Shown in pieces: positions 1 to 6,805 of a stretch of 12,862 bases of DNA. The notes under the pieces were generated by a model, which did no database searches, had not been told where the DNA came from, and was given only the letters and a program-made list of their open reading frames with translations. Position 1 is the stretch's first letter. Each line of letters opens with the position of its first letter. The stretch comes from Actinomycetota bacterium (GTDB lineage: Bacteria; Actinomycetota; UBA4738; G016210805). Made by a program: the position numbers and the translations under genes. The stretch is from the NCBI GenBank assembly GCA_016210805.1, contig JACQTL010000017.1, positions 1 through 12,862 on the forward strand, written 5' to 3'.

Positions 1-518
1 ACGGTGACCCTGACCTCCTCCAGGGCCAGCATCGCCACGGTGACCCCCTGGGTGACGGCCACGGCGCCGGATGGGGGCCGGGCCGGCGGGGTGGCCGCGG
101 TCGGCGAGGGCCGGTCCCCGGACAGGATCCCCAGGGCCCCGGCCACCAGGAGCACGACCCCGGCCCCGGCCACGGCGACCAGGCGGGCCCGGTGGGGGCG
201 GTGGGGCCGGGCGGCCAGCGCGCCCTCGAGCCTGACCGAGCTCCGCCGGGGCTCGACGGGAGCGGCCTCGGGGGCCCCGTAGCGCTCCTCGTAGGCCGAC
301 AGGACCTTGTCCGGACGGAGCCCCAGGTACTGCGAGTAGGTGCGGAGGAACCCGCGCACGTAGACGTCGCCGGCCAGAGCGTCGAACGCCTCGCGCTCGA
401 GCGCATCGAGCTGATCGGCCCGGATCCTCGTCTCGCGGCTCGCCTCCTGCAGGCTCTTGCCGCGATGGAGACGGGCCTTGCGGAGGGCCGGGCCGATCCC
501 GGTCCGGGTTCGCTGCAC
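1..518 (-). CDS. rodZ: RodZ-like cytoskeletal/HTH membrane protein, C-terminus cut by window edge
   Basis: The 172 visible residues show the RodZ layout. A cytoplasmic Xre-like HTH of the HTH_25 type spans about residues 7-80, with the family-typical stretch AGDVYVRGFLRTYSQYLGL at 49-67. A basic linker follows, then one membrane segment at about 112-133, a Pro/Thr-rich extracytoplasmic linker, and the first strand of what looks like the DUF4115 beta domain (about 158-172) before the window ends. In known bacteria RodZ links MreB to the membrane and affects rod-shape wall growth; in actinomycetes without MreB the role is less clear. I chose the GTG at 518 because GGAGG lies about 7 bases upstream and the HTH begins right after it. 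An HTH/RodZ gene near ftsK is common in Actinomycetota and Firmicutes, but here the ppa gene sits between them. The identification is firm; the cellular role is inferred. Confidence 0.85.
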   Translation of the reverse strand, partial: MQRTRTGIGPALRKARLHRGKSLQEASRETRIRADQLDALEREAFDALAGDVYVRGFLRTYSQYLGLRPDKVLSAYEERYGAPEAAPVEPRRSSVRLEGALAARPHRPHRARLVAVAGAGVVLLVAGALGILSGDRPSPTAATPPARPPSGAVAVTQGVTVAMLALEEVRVT

Positions 519-558
519 CTGGGGCCTCCGGGGTCGGGCTTCGGGATCGCCGCCCGCA

Positions 559-564
559 AGTATA
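559..564 (-). promoter_or_regulatory. Probable -10 box of the rodZ-like gene
   Basis: On the minus strand this reads TATACT, five of six matches to TATAAT. It would start transcription near 552, giving a leader of about 35 bases that includes the GGAGG ribosome site before the GTG at 518. I see no good -35. The box lies in the 73-base divergent gap shared with ppa, so the two promoters nearly overlap. Confidence 0.45.
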
Positions 565-579
565 GGAGGCCGGCCGGCG

Positions 580-585
580 TAGACT
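580..585 (+). promoter_or_regulatory. Probable -10 box of ppa, leaderless spacing
   Basis: TAGACT fits TANNNT and ends 6 bases before the GTG at 592, so the transcript would begin at or next to the start codon. No ribosome-binding site lies at usable spacing before that GTG; the nearest GGAGG is more than 20 bases away. No clear -35 is seen. Leaderless mRNAs are common in actinobacteria, which supports the reading but does not prove it. Confidence 0.4.
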
Positions 586-591
586 CGGGCC

Positions 592-1104
592 GTGGAGGGC
601 GCGGAGGGGCCCGCCGGCGGCGGGGCGGTCGTGACCGTGGTCGTGGAGATCCCCAAGGGCTCGCGGAACAAGTACGAGCTCGATCCGGCCACGGGCCACA
701 TCGTGCTCGACCGGATGCTGTTCACCTCGATGCAGTACCCGGCGGACTACGGGTTCATCGAGGGCACGCTGGGCGGGGACGGCGACACGCTGGACGCGCT
801 GGTCTTCGTGGGCGAGCCCACCTTCCCGGGGTGCCGGATCCGGGCCCGGCCAGTGGGCATGTTCCGGATGACCGACGAGAAGGGCCCCGACGAGAAGATC
901 CTCTGCGTGCCCCTCCGGGACCCGACCTGGTCGCACATCGAGGACATCGACGACATCCGCCCGGAGCTCCTCAACGAGATCGAGCACTTCTTCGCCGTGT
1001 ACAAGGACCTCGAGGGCCACAAGGTCTCGACCGAGGGCTTCGCCGCCAGGCCGGAGGCCCTGTCCGTCATCGAGGAGGCCCGCCGCCGCGCCGAGGCTCA
1101 CTAG
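592..1104 (+). CDS. ppa: Inorganic pyrophosphatase, family I
   Basis: This soluble cytoplasmic enzyme hydrolyses pyrophosphate to two phosphates and so pulls biosynthetic reactions forward. The 170-residue product matches short bacterial family I enzymes, including IPKGSRNKYE (20-29), YPADYGFIEGTL (49-60), metal-binding DGDTLDAL (63-70, with D63, D65 and D68), RPVGMFRM (86-93), DEKGPDEK (95-102) and HFFAVYKDLEG (132-142). The usual signature is D-G-D-[PE]-L-D; here Thr66 replaces Pro/Glu. The start is uncertain. GTG 592 has a -10 box at leaderless distance, while GTG 631 (removing 13 residues) would give an N-terminus closer to that of known actinobacterial enzymes. The gene is divergent from rodZ and convergent with ftsK, and its stop codon lies inside a perfect inverted repeat. 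It interrupts, in opposite orientation, a cluster that usually runs one way. Confidence 0.96.
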   Translation: MEGAEGPAGGGAVVTVVVEIPKGSRNKYELDPATGHIVLDRMLFTSMQYPADYGFIEGTLGGDGDTLDALVFVGEPTFPGCRIRARPVGMFRMTDEKGPDEKILCVPLRDPTWSHIEDIDDIRPELLNEIEHFFAVYKDLEGHKVSTEGFAARPEALSVIEEARRRAEAH

Positions 1105-1121
1105 TCTATCTCAGACTAGTG
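1099..1121. terminator. Hairpin at the ppa/ftsK convergent junction
   Basis: CACTAGTCT (1099-1107) and AGACTAGTG (1113-1121) are perfect 9-base inverted arms with a 5-base loop, ATCTC. The left arm contains the ppa stop codon TAG (1102-1104). No T-tract follows on either strand, so it would be a U-less terminator of the kind often proposed in GC-rich actinobacteria. It lies 34 bases beyond the ftsK stop and could serve both genes. Its moderate GC stands out from the surroundings. Confidence 0.6.
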
Positions 1122-1154
1122 GCACCCTGAGGAACCGGATCGAAGGGCCGAGAT

Positions 1155-3410
1155 TCAGGAGGCCTCCGTGGTGCGGGACTCCTCCCACTCCTCCCGGGTC
1201 ATCAGGACGTCGCGGGCCTTCGAGCCGACGCTGGGACCGACGATTCCCCGCTGCTCGAGGAGGTCCATCAGCCGGCCGGCCCTGGCGAACCCGACCTTCA
1301 GCTTGCGCTGGAGCATGCTGGTCGAGCCGAGCTGCGAGCGGATCACCAGCTCCGCGGCCTGCTCCAGGAGCTCGTCGTCGTCTCCCAGGCCGCCGTCCTC
1401 GCCCTCCACCGGCGGGCGGCCCAGGCCCTCGACGCTGGCCGCGTACTCCACCTCCCGCTGGCCCCTGACCCACTCGGCCACGGCCTGGATCTCCTTCTCG
1501 GTGGCCCAGGCCCCCTGGATGCGGAGCGGCTTGTTGGTGTTGGAGGGAAGGAACAGCATGTCGCCGTGGCCGACCAGCTTCTCGGCCCCGCCGGTGTCCA
1601 GGATGACCCGGGAGTCGGCCATCGTGGCGGTCATGAAGGCGATCCGGGAGGGGATGTTGGCCTTGATCAGCCCGGTGACCACGTCCACCGACGGGCGCTG
1701 GGTGGCCACCACGAGGTGGATGCCCACCGCCCGGGCCATCTGGGCGATCCGGCAGATCGCGTCCTCCACGTCGCGGGGGGCGATCATCATCAGGTCGGCC
1801 AGCTCGTCGATCACCACCAGCATGTAGGGCATGTGGCCGAACTCGTCGTCGCGTCCCGGCGGGATTCGGAGCGAGCCGTCCGACCGGCCGGCCAGGTAGG
1901 CGTCGATGTCCCGGACCCCCACCGCGGCGAGCATCTCGTAGCGGAGCTCCATCTCCCGGACGACCCAGGCGAGGGCCTCGGCGGCCCGCTTGGGGTGGAC
2001 GATCACCGGCGAGACCAGGTGGGGCAGGTCGGCGAAGTGGGTGAGCTCGACCCGCTTGGGGTCGACCAGCACCAGCCGGACCTCGTCCGGGGTCGCCCGG
2101 CACAGGACCGAGGTGATGAACGTGTTGATCAGCGAGGACTTCCCGGCCCCGGTGGCCCCGGCGATCAGGAGGTGGGGCATCTCGGCCAGGTTCACCAGGA
2201 TGGCCCGGCCGTGCACGTCCTTGCCCAGCCCGACGGTCAGCGGATGCCGGGCCTGCTGGGCCGGCTTCGACCGCAGCACGTCGCCCAGCATCACGAAGTC
2301 CCTGACCTTGTTGGGGACCTCGACGCCGATCGCCGAGCGGCCGGGGATCGGGGCGATGATCCGGACGTCCGGGGTCGCCAGCGCGTAGGCGATGTCGTCG
2401 GCCAGGGACAGGACCCGGTTCACCTTCACGCCGGCCTCCACCTCGACCTCGTACAGCGTGACGGTGGGACCGCGGTGCGCCGTGGGGACCCGGGCCGGGA
2501 CGCCGAACGTGCGGAACGTCCGCTCCAGGGCCTCCATCGTGTGCTCCTCGTCGAGCCCGTCGGCCGAGCTGGCCGGGGCCCGGCGGAGGAGGTCCAGCGG
2601 CGGCAGCCGGTAGCCGCCCTTGCCCGGCGTGGCGAACCGGGTCCGGCGGGCCACGGGGACGGGCCCCGACTCTGGGTCCTCGGGGACGGCGCGGGTCAGG
2701 GCCCCCACGGCCGGGGCGTCGTCCGCGACCTCCCTGACCACCCGGTGGGTCGTCGCCGCCGGCCGGGGAGCGTCCGCCGGCTCCGCCCCGTCGGCCTCGC
2801 CGTCGTCCGGGCCGCCGGCGAACCATTGCCGGATGCCCCTCCACACCGCGACCAGGGGCGTGCCCGTGAACACCAGGGCCCCCAGGAAGGCCAGGCCAGA
2901 GCAGACGATGGCCGCTCCCACGGTGGAGGCCAGCACCGACATCGGGTACGCCACGACGGCCCCGAAGAGCCCGGCCGCGTCGCGGACCGCCGTGTACCCG
3001 CGCATCGGGCTCGGGTTCCCCCGGACGATCGACAGGAGGCCGAGGGCCCCGGCCAGCAGGATCAGGAACCCCAGGAACATCCGGACCCGTTCGTCCCTGG
3101 CCCGGCCGAGCAGGAGGAGGACGCCCCAGTACAGGGCCAGCAGGGGGAACGCGTACGCGGCCACCCCTATCAGGGCCCGGACCGAGTAGTCCATGACCCG
3201 CCCGGCCAGGTTCCCGGAGCCCAGCCAGAGCCCCAGGACGGCCAGGAGGGCCAGCACGACCAGGCCGATGCCCAGGGCGTCCCGGGCCCACGGCTCCAGG
3301 TGACGGGTGACCCGGGGCCGGGGCGAGGGCTTCCGGGCCGACCCCTTCGCGCCCTTGCCCTTGCGGCCGCCCCTCGCCGCGGGCCGCCTGCTCGTCGTCC
3401 GCTGCGCCAC
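1155..3410 (-). CDS. ftsK: DNA translocase FtsK/SpoIIIE
   Basis: This is a membrane-anchored, septum-associated ATPase that pumps chromosomal DNA during division or sporulation-like segregation. The 751-residue product has a basic N-terminus (1-36) and about four membrane segments at 43-64, 76-102, 110-130 and within 145-185. A short acidic/Pro linker (200-285) and the alpha domain (about 290-400) follow. The beta motor carries Walker A GATGAGKS (418-425), VDPKRVEL (449-456), Walker B LVVIDE (531-536) and VVATQRPS (567-574). A C-terminal gamma winged helix (about 682-745) is of the type that reads polar DNA motifs. The length is like SpoIIIE rather than long-linker E. coli FtsK. The GTG start directly follows the rnj stop, and its ribosome site GGAGGT lies inside the last rnj codons, so translation is probably coupled. 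It is the last gene of the dapA-rnj-ftsK operon. Confidence 0.97.
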   Translation of the reverse strand: MAQRTTSRRPAARGGRKGKGAKGSARKPSPRPRVTRHLEPWARDALGIGLVVLALLAVLGLWLGSGNLAGRVMDYSVRALIGVAAYAFPLLALYWGVLLLLGRARDERVRMFLGFLILLAGALGLLSIVRGNPSPMRGYTAVRDAAGLFGAVVAYPMSVLASTVGAAIVCSGLAFLGALVFTGTPLVAVWRGIRQWFAGGPDDGEADGAEPADAPRPAATTHRVVREVADDAPAVGALTRAVPEDPESGPVPVARRTRFATPGKGGYRLPPLDLLRRAPASSADGLDEEHTMEALERTFRTFGVPARVPTAHRGPTVTLYEVEVEAGVKVNRVLSLADDIAYALATPDVRIIAPIPGRSAIGVEVPNKVRDFVMLGDVLRSKPAQQARHPLTVGLGKDVHGRAILVNLAEMPHLLIAGATGAGKSSLINTFITSVLCRATPDEVRLVLVDPKRVELTHFADLPHLVSPVIVHPKRAAEALAWVVREMELRYEMLAAVGVRDIDAYLAGRSDGSLRIPPGRDDEFGHMPYMLVVIDELADLMMIAPRDVEDAICRIAQMARAVGIHLVVATQRPSVDVVTGLIKANIPSRIAFMTATMADSRVILDTGGAEKLVGHGDMLFLPSNTNKPLRIQGAWATEKEIQAVAEWVRGQREVEYAASVEGLGRPPVEGEDGGLGDDDELLEQAAELVIRSQLGSTSMLQRKLKVGFARAGRLMDLLEQRGIVGPSVGSKARDVLMTREEWEESRTTEAS

Positions 3411-5123
3411 CTACACCTCCATGATCACCGGGATGATCACGGGCTTGCGCTGCGTGACCTCCCAGAAGTACTTCCCGAGCGTGCGCCGGATGGCCTGGTG
3501 GATGACGGCCTTGTCCACCACCTCGTCCTGGGCGAGCTGCTCCACGGCCAGCATGACGCGTTTGCGGCCCTCTTCAAGGATGTCGGCCGACGTCTGATCG
3601 AACACGAACCCCCGGTTCACCAGGTCCGGCCCGGCCACCAGGTCGCCGTGGTGGGCGTCGATGCCGAGGACCACCACCACCACCCCGTCCGAGGCGAGCT
3701 TCCGCCGGTCCCGGAGGACCACGTCGCCCACGTCTCCGATCCCGATGCCGTCCACGTAGGTCATCCCGGCCGGGACCTCTCCGGCCAGGCGGACCTCCTC
3801 GCCGATCTCGACGAGGTCGCCGTCCTGGGCCACGATGACCCGGTCCTCGGGGATCCCGACCTCCCGGGCCAGCGCGGCGTGGTGGGCCAGGTGGCGGAAC
3901 TCGCCGTGGATCGGGATGAAGTGCCGGGGCCGGACCAGGTTCAGCAGGAACCGGAGCTCGTCGGCGGCCGCGTGCCCGGAGACGTGGACCGGGGACGCGG
4001 GGACGTGGAACACCCTGGCCCCCTGCCGGTACAGCCCGTCGATGACCCGGTGGATCGCCGGCTCGTTGCCCGGGATCATCGAGGAGGACAGCACCACGGT
4101 GTCCCCCTCCACGAGCTTCACCCACTTGTGCTCGTTCGCGGCCATCAGCGACAGGGCCGACAGCGGCTCGCCCTGGCTCCCCGTGGAGATGACCACCACG
4201 TTGCGGGGGTCGAGCGCGTCGACCTGCTCGATGGGGACGACGTCCGCCTCGGGGACCTCCAGGTGGCCGAGCCGCCCGGCCGCCGCCACGCTCTGGTGCA
4301 TCGAGCGACCCAGGAAGGCCACCACGCGGTTGCTCTCCCTGGCCGCGTTCACGGCCTGCTGGATCCGGTGTATGTGGCTCGCGAAGCAGGCCAGGACCAC
4401 GAGGCGGGGCGCTCCCCGGACGATGTCTCGCAGGACCGGTCCGATGGTCCGCTCGCTGGGCACGTAGCCCGGCTCCTCGGCGTTCGTCGAGTCGGAGAGG
4501 AAGAGGTGGACCCCCCGGCGGGCCTCCTCGGCGAACCCGGCCAGGTCGGTGGGGCGGCCGTCCAGCGGGGTCTGGTCCAGCTTGAGGTCCCCGGAGTGCA
4601 GCACCGTCCCGTGGGGGGTGTCCACCGCGACGGCCAGGCCGTCGGGGATCGAGTGGGTGACCTGGAGGAACCGCATGGAGAAGGGCCCCACGCTCACCGC
4701 CGTGCCGGGGCGGACCTCGCGGAGCTCCGTGCGGTCCCCGACCTCGTGCTCCTCCAGCTTCCCCTCGAGCAGGGCCAGGGTCAGGGGCGAGCCGTACACC
4801 GGGACCTCGAACTCCCGGAGCAGGTACGGCACGGCGCCGATGTGGTCCTCGTGCCCGTGGGTCAGCACGACCGCCTCGAGCCGGTCCGGCGCCCGGCGGA
4901 GGTACTCGAAGTCCGGGAGGACCAGGTCGATCCCGGGCAGCTCGCTCTTCGGGAACGACAGGCCGCAATCGATCACCAGGGTCCGGCCGCCGAGCTCGAG
5001 CACGGCCATGTTCCGGCCGATCTCGCCGACCCCGCCCAGGAAGGCCAGGCGGATCGGGCCGTCCCCAAGGGCCGGGTCGGACGGCTCGGGAGAGGCCCGG
5101 GGGCGGTCAGAGGACGCCGGCAT
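3411..5123 (-). CDS. rnj: Ribonuclease J (metallo-beta-lactamase/beta-CASP)
   Basis: This cytoplasmic endo- and 5'-3' exoribonuclease acts in rRNA and mRNA processing and decay. The 570-residue product shows the zinc motif HGHEDH (89-94), H157 in VTHSIPDG, HSGDLKLD (176-183), beta-CASP motifs around FASHIHRIQQ (247-256), STGSQGEP (313-320) and ASPVHVSGHA (376-385), PIHGEFRHL (404-412), and the family's C-terminal domain from about 460 to the end. The length matches actinobacterial RNase J at roughly 560 residues. The ATG at 5123 lies inside the end of dapA (17-base overlap). GGAGG sits directly against this ATG rather than at normal spacing, so initiation may depend on ribosomes finishing dapA. 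I see no better start downstream before the conserved region. The gene is followed with no gap by ftsK. Confidence 0.97.
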   Translation of the reverse strand: MPASSDRPRASPEPSDPALGDGPIRLAFLGGVGEIGRNMAVLELGGRTLVIDCGLSFPKSELPGIDLVLPDFEYLRRAPDRLEAVVLTHGHEDHIGAVPYLLREFEVPVYGSPLTLALLEGKLEEHEVGDRTELREVRPGTAVSVGPFSMRFLQVTHSIPDGLAVAVDTPHGTVLHSGDLKLDQTPLDGRPTDLAGFAEEARRGVHLFLSDSTNAEEPGYVPSERTIGPVLRDIVRGAPRLVVLACFASHIHRIQQAVNAARESNRVVAFLGRSMHQSVAAAGRLGHLEVPEADVVPIEQVDALDPRNVVVISTGSQGEPLSALSLMAANEHKWVKLVEGDTVVLSSSMIPGNEPAIHRVIDGLYRQGARVFHVPASPVHVSGHAAADELRFLLNLVRPRHFIPIHGEFRHLAHHAALAREVGIPEDRVIVAQDGDLVEIGEEVRLAGEVPAGMTYVDGIGIGDVGDVVLRDRRKLASDGVVVVVLGIDAHHGDLVAGPDLVNRGFVFDQTSADILEEGRKRVMLAVEQLAQDEVVDKAVIHQAIRRTLGKYFWEVTQRKPVIIPVIMEV

Positions 5124-5991
5124 CCTCCAGGGCCCGCTTGATCCGCTCGCGCTCCTCCGGCGTGGCCGGGACCAGCGGGAGCCGGGGAGGCCCGGCCGGC
5201 CGGCCCAGCATCTCCAGGGCGGCCTTCACCGGGATCGGGTTGCTCGTGATGAACAGGGCGGACCACACGGGGGAGAGCTCCTCGTGGATCTTGCGGGCCC
5301 CGGGGACGTCCCCTGTGGAAACGAGGTCGCACATCTCGTGGATCCGGTCCCCCACCACGTGGGCGGCCACCGAGACGATGCCCACGCCGCCCAGGCACAT
5401 CACCGGGAACGTCGCCCAGTCGTCGCCGGAGTAGAGCTCGAAGTCGGGGGGGGCCTCGCGCATCAGCCGGGACATCCCGTCGAGGTCGCCGGTGGAGTCC
5501 TTGACGGCCACGATGTTGGGGACCCCGGACAGGGTGAGCAGCGTGTCGTGCTCGATCCGGGTCCCCGTCCTCCCGGGGATGTTGTAGACCATGATCGGGA
5601 GGTCCGTGTTCTCAGCGACCCGGGCGAAGTGGGCGACCAGCCCGCGCTGGGGAGGCTTGTTGTAGTAGGGCGTGACGACGAGGGCGCCGTCCGCGCCCAG
5701 CTCCTCGGCCAGGCGGGTGAGCTCGACCGAGTGGTCCGTGGAGTACGTCCCCGTGCCGCACACCACCCTGGCCCGGCCCTCCACGGCCTCGATAACGGCT
5801 CGCCACAGGTCGGCCTTCTCCTCGTCGGAGAGCGTGGGCGCCTCGCCGGTCGACCCGGCCACCACCAGGCCGTCCGACCCGTGGTCCACCAGCCACCGGG
5901 CGAGCTCCTGCGCCCCGTCCAGGTCGAGCGTGTAGTCGTCGCGGAACGGGGTGACCATGGCGGTGAGCACCGCCCCGAACCTACCGGCCAT
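5107..5991 (-). CDS. dapA: 4-hydroxy-tetrahydrodipicolinate synthase
   Basis: DapA condenses pyruvate with aspartate semialdehyde, the first committed step to diaminopimelate and lysine, in the cytoplasm. The 294-residue TIM-barrel protein is of normal length and has the Schiff-base lysine K164 in VAVKDSTGD (161-169). It also has Y136 and R141 in MVYNIPGRTG (134-143), Y110 in TPYYNKPPQ, and the pyruvate-binding loop GSTGE (46-50), where Ser47 takes the place of the first Thr of the more common GTTGE. NPIPVKAAL (251-259) is also typical. The ATG at 5991 has GGAGG about 8 bases upstream. It is the first gene of the dapA-rnj-ftsK operon, an arrangement well known in actinobacteria and firmicutes. 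Transcription probably starts near 6106, leaving a leader of about 115 bases with a strong hairpin. Confidence 0.97.
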   Translation of the reverse strand: MAGRFGAVLTAMVTPFRDDYTLDLDGAQELARWLVDHGSDGLVVAGSTGEAPTLSDEEKADLWRAVIEAVEGRARVVCGTGTYSTDHSVELTRLAEELGADGALVVTPYYNKPPQRGLVAHFARVAENTDLPIMVYNIPGRTGTRIEHDTLLTLSGVPNIVAVKDSTGDLDGMSRLMREAPPDFELYSGDDWATFPVMCLGGVGIVSVAAHVVGDRIHEMCDLVSTGDVPGARKIHEELSPVWSALFITSNPIPVKAALEMLGRPAGPPRLPLVPATPEERERIKRALEDAGVL

Positions 5992-6012
5992 GCCGATCCC
6001 TCCTCACCGTGT

Positions 6013-6048
6013 CCCGGTGCGGCGGGGACTGGGGTGTCGCGCACCGGG
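6013..6048 (-). promoter_or_regulatory. Hairpin in the dapA leader
   Basis: CCCGGTGCG (6013-6021) and CGCACCGGG (6040-6048) are perfect 9-base inverted arms around an 18-base loop. The hairpin lies between the proposed dapA transcription start (about 6106) and its ribosome site (5998-6003). It could act in attenuation, mRNA stability or as a protein site. The region is too short and does not resemble a lysine riboswitch. Function is unknown. Confidence 0.45.
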
Positions 6049-6112
6049 CGGGGTGGTCGGGCCCCGGTCAGGCGTCCTGCCTTGCCCGGCCGCCCCGCCC
6101 GCGCGAGCGGCC

Positions 6113-6141
6113 ACGATACCACCGTTCCCCTCGCCGCACAA
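6113..6141 (-). promoter_or_regulatory. Probable dapA operon promoter
   Basis: On the minus strand, TTGTGC (6141-6136) and TATCGT (6118-6113) are separated by exactly 17 bases, a sigma-70-like layout with a moderate -10 and a partial -35. This would drive dapA, rnj and ftsK. Confidence 0.5.
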
Positions 6142-6144
6142 GAG

Positions 6145-6160
6145 CCACATGAACCACATG
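6145..6160. repeat. Tandem 7-mer next to the dapA -35
   Basis: CCACATG occurs twice (6145-6151 and 6154-6160) with a 2-base spacer, so the period is 9 bases. On the minus strand it reads CATGTGG twice and ends 3 bases upstream of the dapA -35. It lies in an AT-richer patch of an otherwise very GC-rich gap. It may be a regulator site, but no known motif is recognised. Confidence 0.35.
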
Positions 6161-6227
6161 TTGCACACCAGACCCGTCGTGGCTCGTGTTCCCATCCGGG
6201 CCGCTCTGGCTGGTTCCGTCCGGGGCC

Positions 6228-6233
6228 TATCCT
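6228..6233 (+). promoter_or_regulatory. Probable -10 box of the adenosyltransferase gene, leaderless spacing
   Basis: TATCCT ends 6 bases before the ATG at 6240, the same distance seen for ppa, so the mRNA would start at the start codon. No Shine-Dalgarno sequence precedes this ATG. The best -35 candidate is CTGGCT at 6206-6211 (16-base spacer, weak). Confidence 0.45.
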
Positions 6234-6239
6234 AGCCGC

Positions 6240-6788
6240 ATGCGCATCTACACGAGGACGGGCGACGACGGCACCACCGGACTCCTCTACGGAGGGAGGA
6301 TCTCCAAGGCCGACCTGGCCGCGGAGGCCTACGGCACGGTGGACGAGGCCGTCGCCGTCCTCGGCCTGGCCCGGGCCCTGACCGGAGCCCCGGACCTCGC
6401 CGAGGAGGTCCTCCGGATCCAGCGCGAGCTGTTCGTCGTGGGAGCCGACCTGGCCACCAACCCCCGGGAGCGCGCCAAGCTCTCGCCCGGTGAGTCGCTG
6501 GTCACGGCGGCGATGGTCGACCGGCTGGAGGGCCTGATCGACGAGACCGTGGAGACGAACCCCCTCCCCGGGTCGTTCGTGGTCCCCGGGGCGAACCCGG
6601 CGTCGGCGGCCCTGGACCTGGCCCGGAGCACGGTCCGCCGGGCCGAACGCCGGACCGTCCAGCTCCGCGAGGCCGGCCGGGAGGTCAACCCCGACGCCGT
6701 GCGGTACCTGAACCGCCTGTCCGACCTGCTGTTCGTCCTGGCCCGTCGGGAGGCCGGGGAGGCCGAGCCCCCCAGCCGCGAGGGCTGA
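6240..6788 (+). CDS. pduO: Cob(I)alamin adenosyltransferase, PduO type
   Basis: The enzyme transfers the adenosyl group of ATP to cob(I)alamin or cob(I)yrinate diamide to form the coenzyme B12 cofactor. The 182-residue helical-bundle protein has the N-terminal ATP motif YTRTGDDGTTGL (4-15), K23 and YGTVDEAVAVLG (31-42). It also has FVVPGANPASAALDLAR (113-129), TVRRAERR (131-138) and the closing YLNRLSDLLFVLAR (156-169). Small departures from the usual family pattern are DEA for the common DEL, PGA for PGG, and Asp126 where His is frequent. I do not think these abolish activity. I chose ATG 6240 because homology begins there and a -10 box lies just upstream; the in-frame ATG at 6186 would add 18 unlikely residues and lies upstream of the -10. 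No B12-dependent enzyme or other cobalamin gene is visible nearby, and I see no cobalamin riboswitch. Confidence 0.94.
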   Translation: MRIYTRTGDDGTTGLLYGGRISKADLAAEAYGTVDEAVAVLGLARALTGAPDLAEEVLRIQRELFVVGADLATNPRERAKLSPGESLVTAAMVDRLEGLIDETVETNPLPGSFVVPGANPASAALDLARSTVRRAERRTVQLREAGREVNPDAVRYLNRLSDLLFVLARREAGEAEPPSREG

Positions 6789-6805
6789 GGGGTTCGCCTC
6801 AGCCC
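6782..6805. terminator. Hairpin shared by the adenosyltransferase and RTX genes, containing both stop codons
   Basis: GGGCTGAGG (6782-6790) and CCTCAGCCC (6797-6805) are perfect 9-base arms with a 6-base loop GGTTCG, which could instead fold with a TTCG tetraloop closed by slipped G-C pairs. The plus-strand stop TGA (6786-6788) is in the left arm. The minus-strand stop, TCA at 6799-6801, is in the right arm. There is no T-tract. A bidirectional terminator is likely. Confidence 0.65.

Noticed and set aside
1566..5141. Open plus-strand frame of 1191 codons opposite ftsK and rnj
   Set aside because: It lies entirely antisense to two genes with full catalytic motifs. Its translation is His/Asp/Gly/Pro-rich with no domain, as expected when strong GC bias at third positions removes stops from the opposite strand.
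5992..6110. Lysine riboswitch in the dapA leader
   Set aside because: The leader is too short for an L box and its conserved core is not visible; only a simple hairpin is seen.
6062..6112. Further inverted repeats near the dapA transcription start (for example GGCCGC/GCGGCC)
   Set aside because: Short, very GC-rich arms are expected by chance in this composition, and one arm lies upstream of the proposed start.
6004..6195. 63-residue minus-strand frame upstream of dapA as a leader peptide
   Set aside because: It has no ribosome site, no run of lysine codons, and most of it lies at or upstream of the proposed transcription start.
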